A stretch of 10,714 bases of DNA from Candidatus Peribacteria bacterium. GTDB lineage: Bacteria > Patescibacteriota > Gracilibacteria > Peribacterales > Peribacteraceae. The stretch is taken from assembly GCA_012515645.1 (NCBI GenBank), contig JAAYXY010000074.1, positions 1 through 10,714 on the forward strand. Reading direction: 5' to 3'. Under the pieces are notes generated by a model. It did not search any database, had not been told where the DNA came from, and saw nothing but the letters and a program-made list of their open reading frames with translations. Every line of letters starts with the position of its first letter. Position 1 is the first letter of the stretch. A program made the translations under genes and the position numbers. Shown here piece after piece: positions 1 to 5,825 of the stretch.

Positions 1-454
1 TGTGCACACGACGTGCAGGAATATTAATGCCCCTCCCCTGCCGCGCTTTACGATACGCGCGTTCACCGCCGACGTGCACAGCAGAGTGCGCCGGCGGCAC
101 CTGGTCTATCTCCCCCATGAAATGCGTGCGTATCAACTCCTGCACCTGTGACTGCGTCGGCACAATCCACCCCGGTTTTGGGGCATGCTCCTCAAGAACA
201 CCTTCGCGATCATATGTGGAACTGGTAGCACCCAGACGGATCGTAGCGTCATACGCTTTTGGAAGATCGTGAAAACATTCAACAACCTTGAGCGCTTTGG
301 CACCCACCGCGAGCACCAGCAAACCCGACGCGGCAGGATCCAATGTGCCCAAATGCCCAACTTTCCGCTCGTGCAGCACACGCCGCACAGCAGAAACGAT
401 GTCGTGGCTTGTGGGGCCTTCAGGCTTGTCGACGAGCAGGAAACCATGCTTCAT
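1..454 (-). CDS. truB: tRNA pseudouridine(55) synthase TruB, N-terminal part (runs off the left edge)
   Basis: TruB isomerises uridine 55 to pseudouridine in the T loop of elongator tRNAs in the cytoplasm. About 151 N-terminal residues are visible, starting MKHGFLLVDKPEGPTSHD. The family signature GHLGTLDPAASGLL follows at about residues 33-46, and its Asp is the catalytic residue of TruB enzymes. The later segment with FHDLPKAYDATIRLG and GEIDQVPPAHSAVHVGG matches the TruB core order. The C-terminal part is outside the window. I chose ATG 454 because the family begins within a few residues of the KPxGxTS motif. No Shine-Dalgarno site precedes it. A TGC-TACGCT -10-like element sits 6 nt upstream, suggesting a leaderless mRNA. 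The gene is divergent from the membrane protein starting at 538. Identification is firm. Confidence 0.95.
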   Translation of the reverse strand, partial: MKHGFLLVDKPEGPTSHDIVSAVRRVLHERKVGHLGTLDPAASGLLVLAVGAKALKVVECFHDLPKAYDATIRLGATSSTYDREGVLEEHAPKPGWIVPTQSQVQELIRTHFMGEIDQVPPAHSAVHVGGERAYRKARQGRGINIPARRVH

Positions 455-460
455 GGCAGC

Positions 461-469
461 AGCGTAGCA
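461..469 (-). promoter_or_regulatory. Putative extended -10 promoter element of truB
   Basis: On the minus strand TGC-TACGCT reads as an extended -10 (TGn followed by a TATAAT-like hexamer). It ends 6 nt before the truB ATG, so transcription would start at or beside the A of the start codon. I see no good -35. The support is the same geometry recurring at other genes in the window. Confidence 0.35.
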
Positions 470-509
470 AGAGACACAGAAGCATGGAATGAAAGTATTC
501 CCTATTCCC

Positions 510-515
510 TATATT
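510..515 (+). promoter_or_regulatory. Putative -10 element of the 538 gene
   Basis: TATATT matches TATAAT in five of six positions and lies 22 nt before the ATG at 538. An alternative -10, TACGAT at 522-527, is closer but has a poorer match. No convincing -35 is seen for either, so this is a weak call. Confidence 0.3.
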
Positions 516-537
516 CCACGCTACGATACGTACCACT

Positions 538-1092
538 ATGGATATAACCCTCAGCTGGGATCTCTTCGTCATTGTATTCTTCGGCCTGGTGATGAGTTAC
601 AGCTTCATCATCGGCAAAGACGAATCGGTCAAGGTCATCATATTCACCTACGTCGCAATGGTAGCGGCACAAGCGGCGGGCAATCTGCTCACCAGAGCAA
701 CACAACAGAGCCAGCTTTTCCTGGAATCTTTTGGAATCGGCGTAACAAGCGCGGGCCTGGACATCACCAAACTCATCATATTCATCGCCACGATCGTCCT
801 GCTTTCCATTTGGGGCGGATTCGAGGTTTCGTATGGCAATGATACAAGCGGTGCAGTCACGACCGTGCTCACCGGCGTATTCGGATTCGCCACGGCAGGA
901 CTTCTGCTCGTCGCCCTGCTCACCTTTATAGCCGGCAAACCCATCGTAGACAGCACACTCATGGCAGCACCTGCCATTGCACCCATGCTCAACCAGAGCA
1001 AACTCATGCAACATATGCTCGCATACCAAGACCTGTGGTTCTGCCTCCCTGCTGCACTACTGGTAACAGTCGGCGTTTTATGGCGAGAATGA
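538..1092 (+). CDS. Multi-pass membrane protein of unknown function
   Basis: This 184-residue protein is dominated by hydrophobic segments at about residues 8-26, 32-51, 78-97, 111-132 and 164-181. That suggests four or five inner-membrane helices. The short polar stretches between them (GKDES, TRATQQSQ, EVSYGNDTS) would be loops. No catalytic motif is visible and I do not recognise the family. The N-terminal two-helix part loosely resembles small CPR membrane proteins annotated only as hypothetical. The reading frame has good codon character and ends in TGA at 1090-1092. It is followed at 141 bp by a T4SS-type pilin on the same strand, so a shared envelope role is possible but unproven. No Shine-Dalgarno site precedes the ATG. 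Confidence 0.8.
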   Translation: MDITLSWDLFVIVFFGLVMSYSFIIGKDESVKVIIFTYVAMVAAQAAGNLLTRATQQSQLFLESFGIGVTSAGLDITKLIIFIATIVLLSIWGGFEVSYGNDTSGAVTTVLTGVFGFATAGLLLVALLTFIAGKPIVDSTLMAAPAIAPMLNQSKLMQHMLAYQDLWFCLPAALLVTVGVLWRE

Positions 1093-1109
1093 GCGGAAAA
1101 AGAGGAAAT

Positions 1110-1214
1110 ATGTATACAAGAAAACTTTTAGAAAAAATATGCAATACCCAATCCGCCCCGCAGGATGTTCTGCGCTTGCGCAAAGCAGGAGAGAAGCATA
1201 AGAATACCAAGTGA
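1110..1214 (+). CDS. Possible 34-aa small ORF
   Basis: An ATG at 1110 is preceded by AGAGGAA at 1101-1107, a fair Shine-Dalgarno match at short spacing, and opens 34 codons ending in TGA. The peptide is basic and polar (start MYTRKLLEKICNTQ) with no recognised motif. It lies in the gap between the 538 membrane protein and the pilin. Ribosome sites are otherwise almost absent here, so the match may be chance in an A-rich spacer. The segment also contains the hairpin-prone TGCGCTTGCGCA at 1171-1182. It could be untranslated leader instead. Confidence 0.2.
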   Translation: MYTRKLLEKICNTQSAPQDVLRLRKAGEKHKNTK

Positions 1215-1232
1215 ATCTTCCACTCCATACCT

Positions 1233-1583
1233 ATGAAAACTCTCCTCCCTCGCCTCTTCCGCCGCAGCACCGAAGCAGTGATGCTCACGGCAATCGGAGT
1301 ACAACATGTGCTAGCTGCAGATATCGGCGATGTCCCTGAAACAGGAGGCCCCGGCGACTTGGCTGGCGCCGTCCAGTCCGTCATTAACTTCATCATGCTG
1401 CTGCTCGGCAGCATCGCGGTACTCGTCATCGTCATCGCCGGCGTACGCATGATCGTAGGCGGCGGCGACGAAGGCGAACGCTCCAAAGCACGGGACGCCA
1501 TCATCTACGCCGTGGTAGGTCTCATTATCGTTCTCATTGCCAGCGCCATCGTCAACTTTGTCGCCAACAATATGGGAAGCTGA
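1233..1583 (+). CDS. T4SS-type pilin (TrbC/VirB2-like, CPR form)
   Basis: This 116-residue protein has the layout of TrbC/VirB2-like pilins common in CPR genomes. A leader with basic residues is followed by a hydrophobic stretch ending VQHVLAA near residue 29, a likely signal peptidase site. An acidic, glycine-rich stretch precedes a first membrane helix at about 48-75. A short polar turn GGGDEGERSKAR (76-87) leads to a second helix at about 88-110. The turn and the following helix are the most family-typical part. VirB2-like subunits build conjugative pili or related surface fibres, but no VirB4, VirB6 or other secretion gene lies in this window. The start is the ATG at 1233 without a Shine-Dalgarno site. 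A possible promoter is TTGCGC (1176-1181) plus TAAGAA (1199-1204). A strong hairpin terminator follows. Confidence 0.8.
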   Translation: MKTLLPRLFRRSTEAVMLTAIGVQHVLAADIGDVPETGGPGDLAGAVQSVINFIMLLLGSIAVLVIVIAGVRMIVGGGDEGERSKARDAIIYAVVGLIIVLIASAIVNFVANNMGS

Positions 1584-1617
1584 GAAGAAATAAGAAAACG
1601 CCAATCTTGAGGAAAAC

Positions 1618-1645
1618 AAAGCCCTTCGGTACCGAGGGGCTTTTT
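1618..1645. terminator. Bidirectional intrinsic terminator between the pilin and PRC-barrel genes
   Basis: AAAGCCCTTCGG and CCGAGGGGCTTT form a 12-bp stem with one G-U pair around a TA centre. The plus strand ends in TTTTT. On the minus strand the stem is followed by the T-rich GTTTT. It lies between the pilin stop (1583) and the convergent PRC-barrel stop (1647) and can end both transcripts. Confidence 0.85.
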
Positions 1646-1646
1646 A

Positions 1647-2189
1647 CTAGCCCGCATCGGGCAATTGTTTGAGGATTTTGAGAGGCGATGTTGCTTCCGC
1701 CACCTCCTCCTGCACAGTAACCGGCCGCTCCGGATTGCACACAATAATAGCGTCCCTGCGAATTTCAACGATATCTGCAACAGGCACAGGACGCTGCCAT
1801 CGCCAGAAACGGCGTGGAAAAAGCCACTGGCACCTCATGCTTTTGGTATCGAACTGTACATCGCGGCAGCGGCCGAGAGCCAAGCCATCCTCCGTACGAA
1901 TACGCTGACCGAGTACCAAGCGTTCATCCTCCAGAAGCGGCTGCAGGCGTATGCGCTCCTGCGCGGGAAAAACCGCATCTGGATCGTGCACATGCACCTC
2001 CTGCCCCCAACGCACAATATCAATAGATGCAAGGAACGGGTTCCCCTCTCCTGCAGAGGCATGAACAAAAAATCCCTCCACCACTCCGGTATCAGGATGG
2101 ATGAGAATGCCTGCTATCGTGCCGAGCAGGGTATGCGTGCTATCGCAGAGAATCGGCGTGCCGCGAGCTGTGGAGAATCGGAGCTGCAT
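1647..2189 (-). CDS. PRC-barrel domain protein with two tandem barrels
   Basis: The 180-residue product has two similar beta-rich units. The first (about 11-69) contains LLGTIAGILIHPDTGVVEGFFV and then LASIDIVRWGQEVHVHDPD. The second (about 92-153) contains VLGQRIRTEDGLALGRCRDV and then VPVADIVEIRRDAIIVCNPE. Both follow the PRC-barrel pattern of a 'LG-x-V-x-D/H-x-x-TG' hairpin with a later 'I-V-x-G/R-x-x-x-I-V' strand. PRC barrels occur in RimM and in photosynthetic reaction-centre H subunit and usually mediate protein or RNA contacts; no catalytic role can be read here. I chose ATG 2189 because the upstream ATG at 2213 would overlap the prs start codon and lie inside the promoter. A TACTAT -10 candidate (2201-2206, minus strand) lies 11 nt upstream. 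It is divergent from prs. Confidence 0.8.
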   Translation of the reverse strand: MQLRFSTARGTPILCDSTHTLLGTIAGILIHPDTGVVEGFFVHASAGEGNPFLASIDIVRWGQEVHVHDPDAVFPAQERIRLQPLLEDERLVLGQRIRTEDGLALGRCRDVQFDTKSMRCQWLFPRRFWRWQRPVPVADIVEIRRDAIIVCNPERPVTVQEEVAEATSPLKILKQLPDAG

Positions 2190-2199
2190 CTGATACAAT
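2171..2199 (+). promoter_or_regulatory. Promoter of prs
   Basis: TGGAGA (2171-2176) matches TTGACA in four of six positions. It is 17 bp from TACAAT (2194-2199), which has an extended -10 TGA directly upstream. The predicted start near 2206 gives a leader of only about six nucleotides before the ATG at 2212. The -35 lies inside the divergent PRC-barrel gene. Confidence 0.55.
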
Positions 2200-2211
2200 G
2201 ATAGTACACAC

Positions 2212-3138
2212 ATGCAATTATTTGCAGGGACATCTCATCCGGCACTCGCACAGAATCTCGCGGAGGAACTGGGCGTGACTCTGGGCAAGCTAGAACTCAA
2301 GCAGTTCAGCTGCGGCGAGCAGTACGTGAAATTCGGGGAAAGCATCCGCGGCAAGAACGTGTACATCCTTCAGACAGCCACACGCGAACCGGACAAAGAC
2401 CTCATGCAGCTCTTCCTGATCTGTCAGGCAGCAAAACTCAGTTTTGCTGCATCGGTACACGTCGTCATGCCGCATTTCCCCTACGCACGGCAGGACCGCG
2501 TAGCCGAGCCGCGTGAACCGATCTCTGCCAAACTCGTCGCACATCTGCTAGAAGAGACTGGAGCAAACCACCTGATGACACTGGATCTGCACTCCAGCCA
2601 AATCCAGGGATTCTTCTCTATTCCCGTGGATTCCCTGGATGCACGATCAGTGCTCGTGCGGTACTTCCGCGAAAAGAAACTGCAGAATCCCGTGATTGTC
2701 TCACCGGACGTCGGGGGCGCCAAACGTGCAAAGAAGTTCGCGGATTCCCTTGGCGCGGAATTGGCAATTATGCACAAAACGCGCCCGCAGCACCAAAAAT
2801 CGGAAGTGGTGGAAGTAGTGGGAAACATCGAAGGACGAACGTGTATCATCATCGATGACATGATCGATACGGCAGGCAGCCTGTGTGCTGCAACACAGGC
2901 GCTGGCGGCGCGCGGCGCGCTGCCGGATGTCTACGCCGCAGCCACGCACGCCATTTTTTCCGGCAATGCGCAACGGAATATCGCCGAAGCCGGTCTGGCG
3001 GAAATTGTCGTAACGGACACGATTCCCCTAAGTCAGAACATCCCGAATGTCACCGTACTACCCATTGCCCCTCTGCTCGCCGAAGTGATCAAACACATTG
3101 AACTGGGACAAAGTGTAACGGAGATTTACGAACAATAA
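2212..3138 (+). CDS. prs: Ribose-phosphate pyrophosphokinase (PRPP synthetase)
   Basis: Prs transfers the beta,gamma-diphosphate of ATP to ribose 5-phosphate, giving PRPP for purine, pyrimidine, NAD, histidine and tryptophan synthesis in the cytosol. The product is 308 residues, close to the usual 310-320. It has the N-terminal half with FSCGEQYVKF (32-41), the catalytic flexible-loop motif YARQDR (91-96) and the metal/ATP signature DLHSSQIQGFF (125-135). PDVGGAKRAKKFA (165-177) follows, and the PRPP-binding loop IIIDDMIDTAGS is at 212-223. All key positions look intact. The end, HIELGQSVTEIYEQ, is also family-like. The ATG at 2212 begins at the expected MxxFxGxSHP N terminus. A hairpin at 3163-3189 may end the transcript before the tRNA gene. 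The assignment is secure. Confidence 0.97.
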   Translation: MQLFAGTSHPALAQNLAEELGVTLGKLELKQFSCGEQYVKFGESIRGKNVYILQTATREPDKDLMQLFLICQAAKLSFAASVHVVMPHFPYARQDRVAEPREPISAKLVAHLLEETGANHLMTLDLHSSQIQGFFSIPVDSLDARSVLVRYFREKKLQNPVIVSPDVGGAKRAKKFADSLGAELAIMHKTRPQHQKSEVVEVVGNIEGRTCIIIDDMIDTAGSLCAATQALAARGALPDVYAAATHAIFSGNAQRNIAEAGLAEIVVTDTIPLSQNIPNVTVLPIAPLLAEVIKHIELGQSVTEIYEQ

Positions 3139-3162
3139 ATCAATCATGCGCCGCAAACGCCA

Positions 3163-3189
3163 GGCAAAAGCGCCGAATGCGCTTGCGCC
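3163..3189 (+). terminator. Possible hairpin terminator after prs
   Basis: GGC-AA-AAGCGC pairs with GCGCTT-GC-GCC around a CGAAT loop. This gives a six-base-pair stem plus three outer pairs across a 2x2 mismatch, followed only by CTTTC. The weak T tail makes termination uncertain. The distal arm overlaps the proposed -35 of the tRNA-Ile promoter. Confidence 0.4.
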
Positions 3190-3212
3190 CTTTCACAGAG
3201 GCAACGTATCGT
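3183..3212 (+). promoter_or_regulatory. Putative promoter of tRNA-Ile
   Basis: TTGCGC (3183-3188) and TATCGT (3207-3212) are separated by 18 bp, each with four matches to the bacterial consensus. Transcription would start within a few bases of the mature tRNA 5' end at 3222. TTGCGC is also the best -35 candidate before the L33-like gene. Confidence 0.3.
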
Positions 3213-3221
3213 ACGCGGGTC

Positions 3222-3298
3222 GGGCGATTAGCTCAGCTGGTTAGAGCGCGACACTGATAATGTCGAGGTCGGAGGTTCAAGTCCTCCATCGCCCACCA
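3222..3298 (+). tRNA. tRNA-Ile (anticodon GAU)
   Basis: The acceptor arms GGGCGAT (3222-3228) and ATCGCCC (3288-3294) pair fully. The D arm contains GCTCAGCTGGTTAGAGC. The anticodon stem CGACA/TGTCG closes the loop CTGATAA with anticodon GAT. The T arm GGAGG-TTCAAGT-CCTCC is intact. The discriminator is A and CCA is encoded (3296-3298). It decodes AUC and AUU. Confidence 0.97.
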
Positions 3299-3300
3299 TA

Positions 3301-3329
3301 TATACAAAACAAGCTATATGTGATAAAAT
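3301..3329 (+). promoter_or_regulatory. Promoter of the AT-rich 80-aa gene
   Basis: TATACA (3301-3306, four matches to TTGACA), a 17-bp spacer and TAAAAT (3324-3329) with an extended -10 TGA form a good promoter directly behind the tRNA. The -10 ends 6 nt before the ATG at 3336, so the predicted first transcribed base is the A of the start codon. Confidence 0.45.
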
Positions 3330-3335
3330 CAACTT

Positions 3336-3578
3336 ATGGATATTTTGGAGAAACTGCAAAAAGGTTTGGAGGATGGGTGTAGAAAATTGCACAAGGGAGA
3401 AAGTGTACAGATGGCTATGAGTCCGCAAGTAGATGCTAATGCTATTCAGGCTATCAGAGGTGTTGTTGAAAAATTGTACAGAGATATGTTCCAAGAAGAA
3501 CTACAAATTGAAGAAATGCGAAGAGATGAATATGGAGTGTTGCACATATCTGTCGCAAAAAACCGAGAAGCGTGCTAA
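3336..3578 (+). CDS. Hypothetical 80-aa protein, AT-rich gene behind tRNA-Ile
   Basis: I do not recognise this family. The product begins MDILEKLQKGLEDGCRKLHK and is mostly predicted helical and charged. A central VDANAIQAIRGVVEKLYRDMF helix is followed by a short strand-like YGVLHISVAKN near the C terminus. There is no signal peptide or membrane segment, so it should be cytosolic. The gene is clearly more AT-rich than prs or ruvC, with frequent A or T at third positions, and starts 38 bp after the tRNA-Ile CCA. That position and composition are what an acquired cassette at a tRNA 3' end would look like, although I found no tRNA-Ile 3' repeat downstream. Codon flow and promoter placement support a real gene. 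Confidence 0.65.
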   Translation: MDILEKLQKGLEDGCRKLHKGESVQMAMSPQVDANAIQAIRGVVEKLYRDMFQEELQIEEMRRDEYGVLHISVAKNREAC

Positions 3579-3659
3579 CCCCTCGATGCCCTCATGAGTC
3601 ACATGGATTCTTTTGGGCTTCTTCAATTTCACTCCTTCACATACACTTTCTCGCACCCC

Positions 3660-3688
3660 TTACGATAGCTACCATACCGTGTTACGAT
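3660..3688 (+). promoter_or_regulatory. Putative promoter of the DUF4383-like gene
   Basis: TTACGA (3660-3665) is 17 bp from TACGAT (3683-3688), which carries an extended -10 TGT. The predicted leader is about 21 nt. The rest of the 3579-3715 gap shows no ORF, hairpin or ribosome site that I can support. Confidence 0.35.
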
Positions 3689-3715
3689 GGCGTACGCACT
3701 CTCCACCTTTGCCTT

Positions 3716-4114
3716 ATGAAACGCTTCCTTACACTCACATGGCTCGCCCGCATTCTGGGCGGCCTGCTCATCGTATCCGGCGTAGTCGGCTTTGGTATCG
3801 ATGATCTGGTAACCGGCGTGCGCATGAACGTCATCCGCAACCTTCTGCACACATTCGCAGGCATCGCCGGCGCCAGCGTGGATACGGAACGCGAAGCACG
3901 CTGGTTCTTCCTGATCACAGGCGGCGTATTCGCCATCGCGGCAATCGGAGGATACATCGTCGTACTCAAAGGGAACTGGCCATACGGCTACTACGTGTAC
4001 CAATGGGAAAACTACGTCCATGCAGGCATCGCTGCACTGTTTCTCACACTCAGCATGGTCGTACCTGCAACAGCTCCGGCAAAAAAGAAAGCAGGCGGAA
4101 AAAAGAAGTGTTGA
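3716..4114 (+). CDS. Small membrane protein, DUF4383-like
   Basis: The 132-residue product has four hydrophobic segments, at about 10-28, 40-54, 64-85 and 101-118. The helices begin with RNLLHTFAGIAGAS and ENYVHAGIAALFL, resembling the repeated N-x-x-H-x-x-x-G/A motif of DUF4383 membrane proteins. The tail PAKKKAGGKKKC is lysine-rich and presumably cytosolic. DUF4383 proteins have no assigned biochemical function, and none can be read here. I chose ATG 3716 because the longer upstream reading lacks coding character and the membrane topology starts here. The stop (TGA 4112-4114) lies 3 bp from the stop of the convergent secreted-protein gene, leaving no room for a terminator. Membrane location is sure; the family call is moderate. 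Confidence 0.75.
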   Translation: MKRFLTLTWLARILGGLLIVSGVVGFGIDDLVTGVRMNVIRNLLHTFAGIAGASVDTEREARWFFLITGGVFAIAAIGGYIVVLKGNWPYGYYVYQWENYVHAGIAALFLTLSMVVPATAPAKKKAGGKKKC

Positions 4115-4117
4115 CGC

Positions 4118-5692
4118 TCACTCCCCCCGCGCCCACGCAGCGAACGCGTGTAATGTGAGAACATTCGGGTACTGCCTGGATCCCTCCTGCACCTGTGAAA
4201 CGTTGCCTGTGTCAGGATGGTATAGGAACGTGAACGTGCGATCGGTATTGGAACCGCTGAAGACAAGACGGGTAACACGCACAGTGCCATCGGGGAGCAA
4301 CATGGCATCGGTTTCTGTGGTAACCAGCGCCCCTGCATCCGCCATGATCTGCAGTACGCGCTCTTTCGTCATGGGATCTTCCTGAAAGAGCGCAACCTGT
4401 TCGACGCTAGAACGTTCTTCCATCCGCGGCACTGCAGTCTCTTCTTGCGGAACGAAGACTGGCAGCGGCGTATCGGATGACGTCCGCAACGACTGAACGG
4501 ATGATGCAAGGTCGTCAGGCAGGGGGCAGGAATCCGCCAAGAGCATGAGCTCCGCAGACCAGCGCGATGCCCGCTCGGGGTACCCCTGGTTTTGCAAAGA
4601 GCGCACAGCGTGCACGGCAACATCGATCACTGCAATGCCAGCAGGCTCGTCATTGCGCAGCAACGCCAGAACAGTGCCATGCCAACGAGCAACGGCAGGG
4701 GCAGCCACGGGAACGGGAGCCGTATCATTCCCCGGCAACGTGAGCAGGCTTAAAAAGCGGTGCTCTGTGCTTTCGGGAACATCCGCGAACGTCCATGTAA
4801 GTGAACGGTAGTCTTCGTGCACAGAAAGCAATATCCACAGATCAGGGTCAGCAGCGGCCAACGCTTCGACCAATGGTGTCGCAACAGCTGCTGAGTCAGC
4901 CTGCGCCAACAGGAGCGCTAGGTGCGCCTGAAGAGACCTATCCCAAGACAGGGTATCCGCTGGCAGAGCTGCAACTGCGTCCCTTGCCATCTGCCCATCA
5001 CTGCGAAGAACAGCATCGGCAATGGATGCAACGAGTGCAGCCAGGCTGCTTTGTTCCGCACGCACAGCGGCGGCAGGGAGCAGAAATGCATGGAGCGCCT
5101 GCGGCACTGTGAAAAGCGCTATGGCAGGCGAAGCAGCCTGTGCGTGCACAGCCTCTGCACTCTGTACCTGTGAGAGAGCCTTGCGCTGGAATGGAGCGGG
5201 GATAGGGGCAAGGTGCCGCACAGATAACCAGTGTTCCGCACCTGCCTCCCATGGAAGAAGCACGGTACTGTTCATGTTCATTTGCCACTGCGTGCCGGTC
5301 GGCAGTAATTGCCTGCCCGTACCAACCAAAACAGCGACGGGCGATGTAAGAGCTGCAACAGAGAGTGTGTCGCCAAAATGGCTAACGTGCATCGCACCGT
5401 TCATACCCAATACCTCGGTCGAATCATCAATACGAACACGCAATAAGCCCTCACCGGTCATAAGTGTACTGCCATGCACCAACGACACGCTGGAATCTGT
5501 GACAAGAAGCTGCGCACCATCCTCTGGCAACACCTGCATACCATCACGCGTCACAAACGGCGCATCGGAAGAGCCAACCGTCGCCAGCGCCGCCTGCAGC
5601 GGCGCACCGGAGAAGAGCCCAGGCAGGAGCATCATACACGCCAATACCGGCAGAAAGAGAAAATGACGATGGCGAAACCGAAGAGATTGCAT
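4118..5692 (-). CDS. Secreted protein of unknown function with N-terminal FecR-like beta domain
   Basis: The 524-residue product starts with a signal peptide: basic RFRHRH, then hydrophobic FLFLPVLACMMLLPGLF, with likely cleavage after APLQA near residue 34. Residues 45-145 are beta-rich (LLVTDSSVSLVHG, GEGLLRVRIDDSTEVLG, VAVLVGTGRQLLPTG) and loosely recall FecR-type domains. Residues of about 180-430 are alanine- and leucine-rich and probably helical. A C-terminal alpha/beta unit from about 442 has TKERVLQIMADAGALV, then LLPDGTVRVTRLVFSG and RTFTFLYHPDTGNVSQV. No lipobox, sortase motif or C-terminal anchor is visible, so it is probably exported to the cell surface or periplasm-like space. 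I prefer ATG 5692 over ATG 5707, because the promoter -10 abuts 5707 and AGGA sits 8 nt before 5692. I do not recognise the whole protein. Confidence 0.8.
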   Translation of the reverse strand: MQSLRFRHRHFLFLPVLACMMLLPGLFSGAPLQAALATVGSSDAPFVTRDGMQVLPEDGAQLLVTDSSVSLVHGSTLMTGEGLLRVRIDDSTEVLGMNGAMHVSHFGDTLSVAALTSPVAVLVGTGRQLLPTGTQWQMNMNSTVLLPWEAGAEHWLSVRHLAPIPAPFQRKALSQVQSAEAVHAQAASPAIALFTVPQALHAFLLPAAAVRAEQSSLAALVASIADAVLRSDGQMARDAVAALPADTLSWDRSLQAHLALLLAQADSAAVATPLVEALAAADPDLWILLSVHEDYRSLTWTFADVPESTEHRFLSLLTLPGNDTAPVPVAAPAVARWHGTVLALLRNDEPAGIAVIDVAVHAVRSLQNQGYPERASRWSAELMLLADSCPLPDDLASSVQSLRTSSDTPLPVFVPQEETAVPRMEERSSVEQVALFQEDPMTKERVLQIMADAGALVTTETDAMLLPDGTVRVTRLVFSGSNTDRTFTFLYHPDTGNVSQVQEGSRQYPNVLTLHAFAAWARGE

Positions 5693-5707
5693 ATGTGTTT
5701 TCCTCAT

Positions 5708-5736
5708 AGGATAGCAGAATTCCCTATATTTGGAAA
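5708..5736 (-). promoter_or_regulatory. Promoter of the secreted-protein gene
   Basis: Read on the minus strand, TTTCCA (5736-5731) has four matches to TTGACA. A 17-bp spacer leads to TATCCT (5713-5708) with an extended -10 TGC. The -10 directly touches the ATG at 5707, so the transcript would begin near 5701. That supports translation from the ATG at 5692. Confidence 0.45.
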
Positions 5737-5810
5737 CTGGCGATACACCAAAAATAGTACATAAACATCTGTCTCAAAAACCGCGATCATAGCTCAAAGT
5801 TCTCTTGGCA

Positions 5811-5819
5811 TGCTACCCT
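5811..5819 (+). promoter_or_regulatory. Putative extended -10 element of ruvC
   Basis: TGC-TACCCT ends 6 nt before the ruvC ATG at 5826, predicting transcription from the start codon itself. No -35 is recognisable, as can be the case with extended -10 promoters. Confidence 0.35.
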
Positions 5820-5825
5820 TGCCAC

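Noticed and set aside
504..515. 12-mer ATTCCCTATATT shared with 5719-5730
   Set aside because: A few chance 12-mer pairs are expected in a window of this size, and the two copies sit at different places relative to the promoters.
502..1029. 175-codon minus-strand ORF opposite the membrane protein
   Set aside because: Its composition (many Asp, Glu, Tyr and Cys residues in place of codons for hydrophobic ones) is typical of antisense to a membrane protein. The plus-strand frame gives coherent helices.
1665..2201. 178-codon plus-strand ORF opposite the PRC-barrel gene
   Set aside because: The minus strand shows two aligned PRC-barrel units. This frame is their shadow and would run through the prs promoter.
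3145..3243. Short ORF starting at ATG 3145 after prs (begins MRRKRQAK)
   Set aside because: It runs into the tRNA-Ile gene and overlaps the hairpin and promoter elements. There is no ribosome site.
5022..5666. 214-codon plus-strand ORF opposite the secreted-protein gene
   Set aside because: It is Cys/Ser/Ala-rich shadow sequence. The minus strand has a signal peptide, a promoter and a full-length frame.
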